The notes under the pieces: model-generated
Databases searched by the model: none
What the model saw: the letters and a program-made list of their open reading frames with translations, nothing else
What the model was told of the DNA's origin: nothing
Source: Hahella chejuensis KCTC 2396
GTDB lineage: Bacteria > Pseudomonadota > Gammaproteobacteria > Pseudomonadales > Oleiphilaceae
Assembly (NCBI RefSeq): GCF_000012985.1
Contig: NC_007645.1
Location: forward strand, 5,354,581-5,418,580
Direction: 5' to 3'
Length of the DNA: 64,000 nucleotides
Shown here: piece after piece, positions 50,029-59,065 of the stretch
How the letters are laid out: each line of letters starts with the position of its first letter
Position numbering within the stretch: the first letter of the stretch is position 1
Translations under genes and position numbers: made by a program

Positions 50029-50424
50029 ATGCAAAATCCCCCCCGCTATCCCGATATCGAAATCTATATCCTGGACACCAATATTCCAGATATATGCGAA
50101 TGGCTGAAAAAACACCTTACGATTGAGGGAGCCCCCCTGGTGGAGGGAAACACACACAAGATCCACACCAACTATAACGGCGCCCACATTCCTGTCATCA
50201 TTGTTGAAAAAGCTTCCGGCAAACGCTTCACAAGCGTTTGGTTCGACTCATCCGCTACGCCCTGGGAAACTGACCTGGATTGCGCCCGCAGCGCGTTCTC
50301 CGCCCTCAACAAAGAGGTGCGCTGTTCTGCAAGCGGCTGGATTGAAGAAGAGGAAGAGGATGCGCCGGATCTATGGTGGAAAATCAATCAGAACGGCGAG
50401 AAACAATGTAACTGGAAAGATTAA
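50029..50424 (+). CDS. Conserved-looking hypothetical protein
   Basis: 131 aa soluble acidic protein, no signal peptide. Begins YPDIEIYILDTNIPDICEWL, has FTSVWFDSSATPWETDLDCARSA and an acidic EEEEED patch, then LWWKINQNGEKQCNWKD. Several Trp and Cys residues near the end. Pair with the upstream membrane gene (3-bp gap) suggests co-translation. Ends in a strong terminator. Function unknown. Confidence 0.75.
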   Translation: MQNPPRYPDIEIYILDTNIPDICEWLKKHLTIEGAPLVEGNTHKIHTNYNGAHIPVIIVEKASGKRFTSVWFDSSATPWETDLDCARSAFSALNKEVRCSASGWIEEEEEDAPDLWWKINQNGEKQCNWKD

Positions 50425-50448
50425 AGGGCGGTTAAACCGCCCTTTTCA
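50423..50448 (+). terminator. Rho-independent terminator
   Basis: AAAGGGCGG (50423-50431) and CCGCCCTTT (50437-50445) around TTAAA, followed by T-rich bases; it overlaps the stop codon of the upstream gene. It also suits the convergent cold-shock-domain gene. Confidence 0.88.
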
Positions 50449-50469
50449 AACCAGCCGGTTAAGCGACTA

Positions 50470-50946
50470 TCAGCGAACGGGAGAGACATCCTCCGCCTGC
50501 AGGCCTTTGTCTCCTTCCACTGTCCGGAATCTCACTTTCTGCCCTTGACGCAAAGAGCGATGCCCTCTACCACGAATGGAACGGAAGTGAACAAATATGT
50601 CATCACCGCCTTCACGAGTAATGAACCCAAACCCCTTATTTGGATTAAACCACTTAACAATACCTGACTCGCGCTCATCATTGGCGTTATCTTCCTCGTA
50701 AGACTCTTCCGAGCTTCCGGACAATATCGCCGGCAAAAAACCAGCCAGAATAAATAGCGCAGCGGTGATCAAATAAACGCCAATTCCTGCGCCAGAAGTT
50801 AAGAGACTCGTTAATCCACTGCCGTCCGCCATGAAGGAAAATGTGGGCTGCATACCGAAAAGACTCAGCGCAACGCCAAGCACGATAGGAAGAATAAGAC
50901 CGGCAATCACTGCAATCATCATTTTTACTGAATTATTATCTTTCAT
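50470..50946 (-). CDS. Membrane-anchored cold-shock-domain protein
   Basis: 158 aa. Two N-terminal hydrophobic helices (about 9-31 and 55-76), an acidic linker (79-93) and a C-terminal cold-shock domain with [16 protein letters not shown] (RNP1 at 104-109) and DIFVHF (RNP2 at 116-121). Typical Csp proteins are soluble and about 70 aa, so this one would hold an RNA/ssDNA-binding barrel at the inner membrane. The basic [10 protein letters not shown] segment follows RNP2. Upstream is a long intergenic region. Confidence 0.88.
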   Translation of the reverse strand: MKDNNSVKMMIAVIAGLILPIVLGVALSLFGMQPTFSFMADGSGLTSLLTSGAGIGVYLITAALFILAGFLPAILSGSSEESYEEDNANDERESGIVKWFNPNKGFGFITREGGDDIFVHFRSIRGRGHRSLRQGQKVRFRTVEGDKGLQAEDVSPVR

Positions 50947-51347
50947 TTATTAACTCTACAAATAATTATTTTGAAACAAAAAACACCCCAATGGCTGAGG
51001 TGACGGGACTTACGAGTGTGTTTCATATCATTCCGAATACGGCATGGATGATATCGGAAGCCCCTCCACCAAGCCTGAACATCAGAGCGCCGGTTCGGTC
51101 AGCATATAGACCCGGGCGGAAATCTTTAGAAAACCAGCTAGACTAAAAAGCGACCGACAAAATTAAAAAAGGCTTCTCCGAACGCTCTGTTCCCGATGAT
51201 TTAGAATCGAAATCATCTAAGAAGTCCTTATAATAGCAAATCGAGACATATATTACGTAGTACGCGGGTACAACTTTATGACTTATGGCCTATATTTTTT
51301 GGCCGCCCGCTGCTATTTGACGTTCGACTAAGGCTAAGGGCTAACGA
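50947..51347. other. 401-bp divergent intergenic region (cold-shock gene / slyX)
   Basis: AT-rich, no coding sequence recognised. It holds an 8-bp-arm inverted repeat (51195-51217) and a TATAAT box (51229-51234) oriented toward slyX. Room for a long 5' leader on the cold-shock gene, as is common for csp genes. Confidence 0.55.
51195..51234 (+). promoter_or_regulatory. Inverted repeat and -10 box upstream of slyX
   Basis: GATGATTT (51195-51202) and AAATCATC (51210-51217) flank AGAATCG. TATAAT (51229-51234) lies 11 bp further, so the repeat covers the expected -35 position and could be an operator. Confidence 0.4.
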
Positions 51348-51548
51348 ATGGAACAACGAGTCACCGATCTGGAAACCAAGATTGCTTTCCTGGACGACCT
51401 GATCACATCGCTCAACGACACAATCTACCAGCAAGACAGGCGGATTGAAAAACTGCAGAGCCAGCTGGACAACCTGCGTGAACAGCTTGAGAGCGTGAGA
51501 GAACTGTTGCCAGAGGATGGGGAAGAGGGGCCGCCTCCGCATTATTGA
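51348..51548 (+). CDS. slyX: SlyX-family protein
   Basis: 66 aa, nearly all coiled coil: VTDLETKIAFLDDLITSLND, then QQDRRIEKLQSQLDNLREQL, ending in the conserved Pro/His/Tyr tail PPPHY. Function unknown in the family. AGGG eight bases before the ATG. Confidence 0.92.
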   Translation: MEQRVTDLETKIAFLDDLITSLNDTIYQQDRRIEKLQSQLDNLREQLESVRELLPEDGEEGPPPHY

Positions 51549-51642
51549 AATGTCTTTAACCAAATCTCAACTATATCTCTGCACTGACTCACTTACATAC
51601 CCCATTCACATCTTGTTACTTCAGTGCATACACACCACCATT

Positions 51643-51648
51643 TATAAT
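51643..51648 (+). promoter_or_regulatory. Candidate -10 box of the polysaccharide operon
   Basis: A perfect TATAAT 45 bp before the start of the first island gene. No good -35 is visible at 16-18 bp, so an activator may be needed or the call may be chance in AT-rich DNA. Confidence 0.3.
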
Positions 51649-51693
51649 GCTAAGCAAGCTTTGTGACTTTTCTGCGAGTAAAAAGGTACGGAC

Positions 51694-53397
51694 TTGGACA
51701 TAGTAAAGCGTAATATCCCCCAAACTAAAAAGACTATTGCCGTGATTCCTGCTAGAGGGGGCTCGAAAGGCATTCCCAGAAAGAACCTTCGACCATTAGC
51801 GGGGATGCCGCTTATCTATTACGCAATTAATAGCTGTTTAAACTCCTCCCTACTTAGCTATGTTGTTGTTAGTACAGACGATGACGAAATAGCTTTACTC
51901 GCAGAAAAGTTTGGCGCCAGAGTCCATCACAGACCTACAACGCTGGGCGGAGATAAAGTCACTCTTGATCCGGTAATAATTGAAGCGGTCAATCATATTG
52001 AAAGAGAAGATAATTTACGTTTCAATCTCGTTGTAACAGTTCAGCCAACTTCTCCATTGACTCGCTCTTTAGATATTGACAAAGTTATAGAAAGATTATA
52101 TGACAGTGACTATGATACAATACTTAGTGCAACAGATGATCGCCACCTTTGCTGGACGAAGGAAAACTGTGACTATGTACCTGAATACTCAGAGAGAGTA
52201 AACAGGCAACAACTCCCCCCCAGGTACAGAGAAACAGGTGCAATAATAGCATGTAGAAGAGATATAATAGAGAGCGGTACTAGAATTGGGAAAAAGGTCT
52301 CTCTTTATATAACCCCTCCGAATATCAGCTTCGACATTGATACAGTAACTGATCTATTTTTATGCGAGAGCATATTAAAAAGGAAAAAAATTACTTTTGT
52401 CGTCACTGGAAACAAAAACACCGGCACAGGACATATATACAGAAGCTTAATGCTTGCCAATGAGCTTGTGCAGCATGAAATCTCCTTTATCATCACTAAT
52501 GATGACATCATTGCCAAGCGACTTATAAAGGAAAACAATTACCCTCTATACTCCGTCTCAAAAGACAGACTCACATCAGCAGTTATTGATCACAATCCAG
52601 ATATAGTAATTAACGACATCCTTGATACATCTCTCGAGTATATAAAAAAGATAAAAGAAAGAAGCATTAAAGTAGTTAACTTCGAGGATTTGGGGCCAGG
52701 GTCGAAAGCTGCAAACCTCGTATTCAACGCGCTGTATCCTGCCAAGGAAAGCTCTCCAAACATATTATCCGGGCCTACTTACTTCTGCCTGAGAGATGAG
52801 TTTATTTACACGCCTCCTAGAGAAAAAACAGGGATAATAAAGTCAATATTACTAACTTTTGGAGGAGTTGATGAAAACAATATCACTCTACGGGCACTAA
52901 AAATACTTGAAGGCATCCTTTCTCTAAATTTAGGAATCCATATAACAATCATTACTGGATCAGGTTATGGACATAGTGATGAGCTTCACAGCCATCTAAA
53001 AACCAGCAAAGAATACATGAATATAAAACTGGTAAAACACACAAAAAGAATTTCTCATTACATGAACAGTTCTGACCTAGCTATCACATCTGGAGGAAGA
53101 ACTGTTCTTGAACTTGCCTCTTTAAAAGTCCCTACTATTACTATCTGCCAAAATACTAGAGAAGTCAGTCACTTTTTACTTGGAAAAAATCGCGGCATAA
53201 TCAACATGGGCTTAAACTCAGTAGTAACTGATGCAGAACTAGAAAACACAATCAGCGACCTGATAGCCAACTCCGATAGAGTTAAATCAATGATTCAATC
53301 ATTAGAAGAGATTGATTTAACCAAAGGAAAATCCCTCGTTATTAAAAGAATACTTAATCTATTAAACAGTGAGGACAAAAATGAGCAAAGAATTTAG
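51694..53397 (+). CDS. Fused nonulosonic acid cytidylyltransferase and PseG-like protein
   Basis: 567 aa. Residues 14-228 are a NeuA/SpsF-type CMP-sugar synthetase (VIPARGGSKGIPRKNL, QPTSPLTR, FDIDTVTD). Residues 233-560 resemble PseG/SpsG, a GT-B-fold UDP-sugar hydrolase: GTGHIYRSLMLANEL holds the family's His, then LLTFGGVDENN and TSGGRTVLELASL. Together they could release a 2,4-diacetamido sugar from UDP and later activate the finished nonulosonic acid with CMP. TTG start with AAGG upstream. It overlaps the NeuB-type gene by 17 bp. AT-rich codons unlike the left flank. Whether the sugar is legionaminic, pseudaminic or other cannot be told. Confidence 0.85.
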   Translation: MDIVKRNIPQTKKTIAVIPARGGSKGIPRKNLRPLAGMPLIYYAINSCLNSSLLSYVVVSTDDDEIALLAEKFGARVHHRPTTLGGDKVTLDPVIIEAVNHIEREDNLRFNLVVTVQPTSPLTRSLDIDKVIERLYDSDYDTILSATDDRHLCWTKENCDYVPEYSERVNRQQLPPRYRETGAIIACRRDIIESGTRIGKKVSLYITPPNISFDIDTVTDLFLCESILKRKKITFVVTGNKNTGTGHIYRSLMLANELVQHEISFIITNDDIIAKRLIKENNYPLYSVSKDRLTSAVIDHNPDIVINDILDTSLEYIKKIKERSIKVVNFEDLGPGSKAANLVFNALYPAKESSPNILSGPTYFCLRDEFIYTPPREKTGIIKSILLTFGGVDENNITLRALKILEGILSLNLGIHITIITGSGYGHSDELHSHLKTSKEYMNIKLVKHTKRISHYMNSSDLAITSGGRTVLELASLKVPTITICQNTREVSHFLLGKNRGIINMGLNSVVTDAELENTISDLIANSDRVKSMIQSLEEIDLTKGKSLVIKRILNLLNSEDKNEQRI

Positions 53398-54433
53398 TAT
53401 AGGCAGTTTTATCCCGACATTTCTATCCCCTTATATCATTGCTGAAATTGGTGTAAACCACGAGGGCTCTTTAGAAAAAGCCAAGAATTTAATACTGGAT
53501 GCAAAAGAGGCCGGAGCCCATGCAGCAAAATTTCAGACCTATAAGGCGGAAAAGCTCTCAGCCAAACATAGCCCAGCTTATTGGGATACAAGCAAAGAGA
53601 AGACTCAGAGCCAATATAAACTTTTTCAAAAGTATGATAGCTTCGGAAAAGAAGAGTATATAGAACTTTCACTCTTCTGTAATAAAATAGGTATAGACTT
53701 TCTCTCCACTCCTTTCGACCTAGAGTCTGTAGACTTTCTATCAAGCCTGATGCCTGCTTTTAAGTTAGCTTCAGCAGACATTACAAACTTGCCGTTACTT
53801 CGTAAAATCGGAGCCTGCAGAAAACCAGTTATTGTTTCAACTGGGGCTGCATCGATACCTGAAATCGCATTTGCGGTTGAGGAACTTGAACGGTCAGGTG
53901 CAATACAAGTCGCTCTTTTACATTGTGTACTGAACTATCCAACAGCAGTAGAGCATGCACAGCTGTCTATGATTCCTTACCTTTCCAGAATATTTCAACA
54001 CCACTGCATAGGATATTCAGACCATGTCACTCCCTTTAAAGGCATGCCAGCTCTTGAGGTTGCAGCCATGTCTGGTGCGTTAATTATAGAGAAACACTTT
54101 ACCTATGACAAAAGCCTACCAGGCAACGACCACTACCATGCAATGGATAAAACTGACCTGAAGAACTTCGTTTCAAATCTGATCGTTTATCGCAACTTAT
54201 ATGGCAATGGAGTAAAAGATCTGACTCTAGAACAGTCAGCCAGAGCAAATGCTCGTAGATCTATCTATGCCTCAAGAGATATTAACGCAGGTGAAACCAT
54301 TACAGAGAACGATATTATTGCAAAACGACCCGGTCTTGGTATAAGCCCCATCTTCTGGGATCAAGTTATTGGAAAAAAAATGCGGACGAGCATAAATAAC
54401 GACGAACCACTTACTTGGCCTCATTTCGAATAG
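53381..54433 (+). CDS. neuB: NeuB-type nonulosonic acid synthase
   Basis: 350 aa from the ATG at 53381, chosen because GAGG stands six bases before it; a GTG at 53369 is the alternative. The TIM barrel has IIAEIGVNHEGSLEKAK, AAKFQTYKAEKL, STPFDLESVDFL and GYSDHVTPF. The C-terminal SAF domain (about 280-350: RSIYASRDINAGETIT) is of the antifreeze type found in NeuB/LegI/PseI. Condenses an N-acyl hexosamine with phosphoenolpyruvate. The substrate is set by enzymes not present in the window. Confidence 0.92.
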   Translation: MSKEFSIGSFIPTFLSPYIIAEIGVNHEGSLEKAKNLILDAKEAGAHAAKFQTYKAEKLSAKHSPAYWDTSKEKTQSQYKLFQKYDSFGKEEYIELSLFCNKIGIDFLSTPFDLESVDFLSSLMPAFKLASADITNLPLLRKIGACRKPVIVSTGAASIPEIAFAVEELERSGAIQVALLHCVLNYPTAVEHAQLSMIPYLSRIFQHHCIGYSDHVTPFKGMPALEVAAMSGALIIEKHFTYDKSLPGNDHYHAMDKTDLKNFVSNLIVYRNLYGNGVKDLTLEQSARANARRSIYASRDINAGETITENDIIAKRPGLGISPIFWDQVIGKKMRTSINNDEPLTWPHFE

Positions 54434-54438
54434 CGCTC

Positions 54439-55575
54439 ATGAGTAATATAAAAAACAACTATGTCGTACTCACCGGCGACAAAAACAATTCAGGCGATTA
54501 TCTGATAAAAAAGGCAGGTCTTTACCTTCTCAATAAATATAGACCAGACCGAGTCCTTACCCCCATTCCGGCATGGGAACCATTAAACAAAGAACGTTTG
54601 CGTTTAGTCAACGAGTCCTGCGCGTTAATTCTTCTGGGCGGCCCAGCCTTGCAACCTCAAATGTATCCATGCATATACCCATTAACTAGAAATCTTAATG
54701 ACATAAAGGCGCCAATCATTACAATGGGAATAGGCGCCAAGCCTAAATCCACTTATCCAGAAGCGCCCCATCATTATCCCCTCACAGATCAAACTCATGA
54801 ACTATTAACAAGAATTAACAGAGAAAGCTATCAAAGCAGCCTGAGAGATTATTATTCAGGACTTATCATGCAAGCTTACGGATATAATAACTTTATCACC
54901 ACTGGCTGCCCTGCGTTTTACTTAAACGAAGACCAATCACAAACAGAAAATTCATCACCCAACAGCATAGTCTTTTCAGTAGGCGTCAACTTTGCGAAAG
55001 AAACAGATATGCTACACCAGACAAAAGACATCATATATCAAATGATTACAGAGCTTGATCAGCCCGTAAGAGTAGCTTTTCACCACTCTACTACCCCCAA
55101 GTTCTTAAATACGCACCGCCCTAATGTTCGTTTATACGATCAGCAACACAAACTTATAGAGTGGCTAAAAGAACATAAAATAGAGTATATAGACATATCA
55201 GGCTCAGCCGAGCAAATGCTATCACTTTATAGTAGCTGCTCACTTCATATTGGCTATAGAGTTCACGCCCATATACTCACGTCAAGCCTTGGAAAACCAT
55301 CGCTGCTCTTAGCAGAAGACGGTAGAGCTATTAACATGAAAGATGTTATGGGGGGGATGATTTTAAACGCCTACGAAGAAGAAGGAAAAGGACTTATACC
55401 TAAGGTCCTCAAAGCATCAGGCCTAAGTCACCGAGCCAAACCAGAACTGTGGCGTGAGATTCAGGCTAATCTAGCATATGAGAAAAAAGCTAAAAATCAA
55501 CGAACATTGCAAGTTGCCAACAACCTTCGTATGCATTTTTATTTTATGAAGAGCTTCTTAGATCAATTACCATGA
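54439..55575 (+). CDS. Polysaccharide pyruvyltransferase-like protein
   Basis: 378 aa from the ATG at 54439 (a TTG at 54415 would add eight). NNSGDYLIKKAG near the start, CALILLGGPALQPQMYP, ITMGIGAKP and the C-terminal LYSSCSLHIGYRVHAHILTSSLGKPSLLLAED fit the CsaB/WcaK pyruvyltransferase family, which adds pyruvyl ketals to sugars. SLHIGYRVHAHI is the conserved His-Arg motif. Overlaps the flippase gene by 4 bp. Confidence 0.8.
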   Translation: MSNIKNNYVVLTGDKNNSGDYLIKKAGLYLLNKYRPDRVLTPIPAWEPLNKERLRLVNESCALILLGGPALQPQMYPCIYPLTRNLNDIKAPIITMGIGAKPKSTYPEAPHHYPLTDQTHELLTRINRESYQSSLRDYYSGLIMQAYGYNNFITTGCPAFYLNEDQSQTENSSPNSIVFSVGVNFAKETDMLHQTKDIIYQMITELDQPVRVAFHHSTTPKFLNTHRPNVRLYDQQHKLIEWLKEHKIEYIDISGSAEQMLSLYSSCSLHIGYRVHAHILTSSLGKPSLLLAEDGRAINMKDVMGGMILNAYEEEGKGLIPKVLKASGLSHRAKPELWREIQANLAYEKKAKNQRTLQVANNLRMHFYFMKSFLDQLP

Positions 55576-56849
55576 CTTTCTGGTCACTTAACAAGAGTAG
55601 CTCTCCTTTGCTTAGAAATACTGTCTTTTATTTAGCCGCCAATATAATTAACAAGGCGATTCCATTTCTACTAATCCCCTATTTTACCCAGCACTTAACA
55701 ACTGCTCAGTATGGGGCCCTGGCTATTTTTCAAGTTTTTGTATCATTCAGTACGCCAATAGTTGGGCTTAACCTGCCCACCCATATAACACGAAACTTCT
55801 ACACCTTAGATCATGAAGCACTAGCAAAGCTAATAACTTGTGTGCTAGCCCTCCTGATTACGTCAACAACGATATTCACTATCATATATTACTGTATTTC
55901 ACTAACCAATTTAGCCATATGGGAGCCTATTGGCTCTAAGTGGTTAGCAGCAACACCAATTATTTGCGGATTACTAGCTATAAACCAAATTAATCTTTCA
56001 GTTTATAGAAACCAGGAAAAAGCATTAAAATATGGTCTCTCAGAAATTACCAGGACTGCCATTAATGCCAGCATATCCATAATACTTATATCAATATACT
56101 CCCAAGGATGGGAAGGAATAGCTATCGCAAACCTACTATCCACTGCCGCTCTATCCACTGTTGGAATTATTAGCCTATACAATTCAAAACTACTGCGACT
56201 TTCTTTGTCTTCGTTTCAGAAATCAAAAGTTAAAGATGCTCTTTATATTGGTGCAACATTAATACCCCACTCTATTTCAAGCTCAATTATTACGTACAGC
56301 GATCGCCTGATAATAAGCCACTATCTAGGCGAGTCCGATGTAGGCATATACTCACTAGGTTATCAAGTAGCATCCATTGCAAACATTATTATTGACTCAA
56401 TAATACTAGCATGGTCACCATACTTTTATAGAAACATCGATTCCAAAAAACTATCAATCACGAAATACATTTACGCTTTGAGCATCATTTTTCTAGCAGT
56501 ATCACTATTCACATATATATCAGGAACATTCTTTATACACAACTTCATTAATAACAACTACATAGACGCTAACACTGTACTACTTCCTATTTCACTCTCC
56601 TTTTTTTCATATGGTCTTTATAAGTTACTATTCCCCTTCTTAGTACACAAAGGAAAAACGGCTACTTTGTCACTCATCTCCGCTTCATCCGGCGCCATAA
56701 ACATCATATTAAATGTAATCTTAATCCCTAAAATTGGAACTTTAGGAGCTGCTTATTCCACACTCATTTCATATATAGTCGTCACTGCAATGTTATTCAT
56801 TTTTGTCAACAAATCCGTACCTATGCCATGGACACTAAAAAGAAAATAA
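55572..56849 (+). CDS. Wzx-type oligosaccharide flippase
   Basis: 425 aa with about 12 hydrophobic helices. FYLAANIINKAIPFLLIPYF and LTTAQYGALAIFQVF are the usual N-terminus of the polysaccharide-exporting MOP family. Would flip an undecaprenyl-linked repeat unit to the periplasm. It overlaps the next gene by 22 bp. No wzy polymerase is clearly seen in the window. Confidence 0.88.
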   Translation: MTFWSLNKSSSPLLRNTVFYLAANIINKAIPFLLIPYFTQHLTTAQYGALAIFQVFVSFSTPIVGLNLPTHITRNFYTLDHEALAKLITCVLALLITSTTIFTIIYYCISLTNLAIWEPIGSKWLAATPIICGLLAINQINLSVYRNQEKALKYGLSEITRTAINASISIILISIYSQGWEGIAIANLLSTAALSTVGIISLYNSKLLRLSLSSFQKSKVKDALYIGATLIPHSISSSIITYSDRLIISHYLGESDVGIYSLGYQVASIANIIIDSIILAWSPYFYRNIDSKKLSITKYIYALSIIFLAVSLFTYISGTFFIHNFINNNYIDANTVLLPISLSFFSYGLYKLLFPFLVHKGKTATLSLISASSGAINIILNVILIPKIGTLGAAYSTLISYIVVTAMLFIFVNKSVPMPWTLKRK

Positions 56850-58165
56850 ACTCCGTTGAGTCTCTTTGCCAAGCCATATGGAGTGCAGAAAAAAAGCTTC
56901 AATTAATTGACCTCAATACAGAAGATGTCTATTACTGGGCCGCAGCAAGAATGAAGATATACTATTCATTATGCCAACGGTTTGACATACTCGAAGACCC
57001 CAGCACTCGCCTGAAAGAAGAGTCAGCGAGAGATCGACTGTGGTCTCTTTTAAAATACATCTTTGAAACACTAAGGAACACCAGAGTATCAATAGCTAGA
57101 TCCGATATCTGTATATTTGAGCATCCGCGACACAAAGATATCAACGGTCAAAAAGTAGATATTTATACATATTATCTATCTACAGAACAACTAAAAAGAA
57201 GAAGCGCCACACTACTGAGCACTTCTTATAACAATAAGTTTGAAAAAGAACACGATGAAAGGCGACTGTATGTAGACTGGGTGTACCTGATTTCAGGACT
57301 AGCCTCTAAGCTTCCTGCCATATTACTGTCAAAACGGAGGTCTCTCAATACAATTAAAAGAACAGCAAAATCACTCCAAGAGCAATTTCAGATCAACCAC
57401 AACTTCAGAGAGATTTTAATATCAAGCTTTATAAAGTTTAAAGTAGAGCGTTTTCTATTCTCGCTTATATTAAGAAGAGTGTCTCCAAAAAAACTCTATC
57501 TTGTAGTTGCTTATGACTATGCACCTCTTATTTCTGCAGCCAAATCTTTAAACATAGACTCAGTAGAGCTTCAGCACGGCACTATAAGCGAGTATCACTT
57601 AGGTTACAGCTACCCTAAGTCTACTGGAGCTCCGCCCTACTACCCAAATGAAATATACACATGGAATAAATTCTGGAAGAATAGAATAGAATACCCTATA
57701 GAAAAATGTAAAGTAAAACCCTATGGATTTCCATATTTCGATAGGATCAAACAAAAATACAGCCCCTTGGAGAAGACTGCCGGGAAAGTAACAGTTTTAT
57801 CACAAGGCGCCCTGACTAGCTCTATAGCAAAATGTATTTTATACAACATAGACCTCCTTAAAAGTTATCAGCTACACTACAAGCTGCATCCATCAGAGTA
57901 TAATAGATGGAAATATCAACCAGAACTTCTAAAGCTATACAATAATCATGGAGTGGTATTTCACACCGACTGTGACTTATACGAACTATTGGCCACTTCA
58001 GAGTATCATATAGGAGTCTTTTCAACGGCAATTTTCGAAGGAATAGACTTAGGCTCAAAGCCTGTTATTATAGACCTTCCTGGCTGCGAGTATATGAGGC
58101 AGCTACTTTCGACAGGTAGAGCAATCACACTAGATAGCTTCCTAGACTCAAAGAACTTAGACTAA
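56828..58165 (+). CDS. Unassigned QHG-motif protein, probable glycosyltransferase
   Basis: 445 aa, soluble with basic amphipathic parts, no clear membrane span. The only recognisable motif is VELQHGTISEYHLGYSYP (about 257-274), with PYGFPYFDRI and, later, LHYKLHPSEY and HIGVFSTAIFEG. QHG plus a late KLHP/ST-type motif is the layout of GT-B enzymes of the KpsS/TagF-like class that transfer sugars or polyol phosphates onto surface polymers. The island lacks a clear nonulosonic acid transferase, so this is a candidate; that is inference. Confidence 0.6.
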   Translation: MDTKKKINSVESLCQAIWSAEKKLQLIDLNTEDVYYWAAARMKIYYSLCQRFDILEDPSTRLKEESARDRLWSLLKYIFETLRNTRVSIARSDICIFEHPRHKDINGQKVDIYTYYLSTEQLKRRSATLLSTSYNNKFEKEHDERRLYVDWVYLISGLASKLPAILLSKRRSLNTIKRTAKSLQEQFQINHNFREILISSFIKFKVERFLFSLILRRVSPKKLYLVVAYDYAPLISAAKSLNIDSVELQHGTISEYHLGYSYPKSTGAPPYYPNEIYTWNKFWKNRIEYPIEKCKVKPYGFPYFDRIKQKYSPLEKTAGKVTVLSQGALTSSIAKCILYNIDLLKSYQLHYKLHPSEYNRWKYQPELLKLYNNHGVVFHTDCDLYELLATSEYHIGVFSTAIFEGIDLGSKPVIIDLPGCEYMRQLLSTGRAITLDSFLDSKNLD

Positions 58166-58177
58166 CATCCGCTTCAT

Positions 58178-59065
58178 ATGCCACCAAAAGTTTGTATCGT
58201 CATTACAACAAAAAATAGACTAGAGCTTTTAAAGAGAGCCCTAAGATCGGCTATAAATCAAACCTATCCATCGATAGAAGTCATTATAGTGGATGACGGC
58301 TCTAGCGACGAAACTCCTTACTACCTTAAACAACTTGAGAGAGAAGGAAAGCTAGTTGCAGTAATAAACCAGAAATCTCTTGGCGCCTGCAAATCAAGGA
58401 ACCATGCAACTAAAATTTCAAATGCAAAATTAATTACTTATCTTGACGACGATGACTTCTTCACCGCAGATAGAATTGAGAAACTAGTGACTGCGTATAA
58501 TGAGACTTACAGTTTCGTATGTGATAGCCACGGAATTTACTCTAAGGGAAAAATAAGAATCTACTCGTCACCTTCTAAACTAATAACTCTTCAAGATATA
58601 AAAATACAAAACTATTCCGGCATACAAGTTTTTACTGAAAGAGAAAAAATCATAAAGATAGGCGGCTTTGATGAATCTCTAGATGCCTGGCAGGATTATG
58701 ACTTAAAGTTGCGCTTAATAGAGACTTTTGGGCCAGGCTTTAGACTGGAAGGTTGCTCTTATATTGTTGATCAGGAGAGCGAACTCACACGAATATCTAC
58801 ATCAAGCAAAGCTTATCAAGGCTATTTGCAGTTCATGAAGAAGCATCATAACTCTCTTTCGTATTACGAAGCAAACTGCCAATCAATAAACGATTTATAT
58901 AACAGAAAAGTAAAAATTGGTATTATTAAAGTAATACAGCACACTAAATCCATTAGCAACTTAAAAAGACTGGCAAGCCTATATTTACTCTCCCGTTTTC
59001 CTAACTTCTACAACAAGACAGTAAGCTTATTAGTAAAAGTCCATGAACGCCAGTATAAACATTGA
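58178..59065 (+). CDS. Family 2 glycosyltransferase
   Basis: 295 aa. VCIVITTKNRLELLKRALRS and VIIVDDGSSDET form the nucleotide-binding part; TYLDDDDFF is the DxD metal site; GGFDESLDAWQDYDLKLRL is the acceptor-side motif with the catalytic acid. Cytoplasmic, builds the repeat unit. Overlaps the next glycosyltransferase gene by 23 bp. Confidence 0.9.
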   Translation: MPPKVCIVITTKNRLELLKRALRSAINQTYPSIEVIIVDDGSSDETPYYLKQLEREGKLVAVINQKSLGACKSRNHATKISNAKLITYLDDDDFFTADRIEKLVTAYNETYSFVCDSHGIYSKGKIRIYSSPSKLITLQDIKIQNYSGIQVFTEREKIIKIGGFDESLDAWQDYDLKLRLIETFGPGFRLEGCSYIVDQESELTRISTSSKAYQGYLQFMKKHHNSLSYYEANCQSINDLYNRKVKIGIIKVIQHTKSISNLKRLASLYLLSRFPNFYNKTVSLLVKVHERQYKH

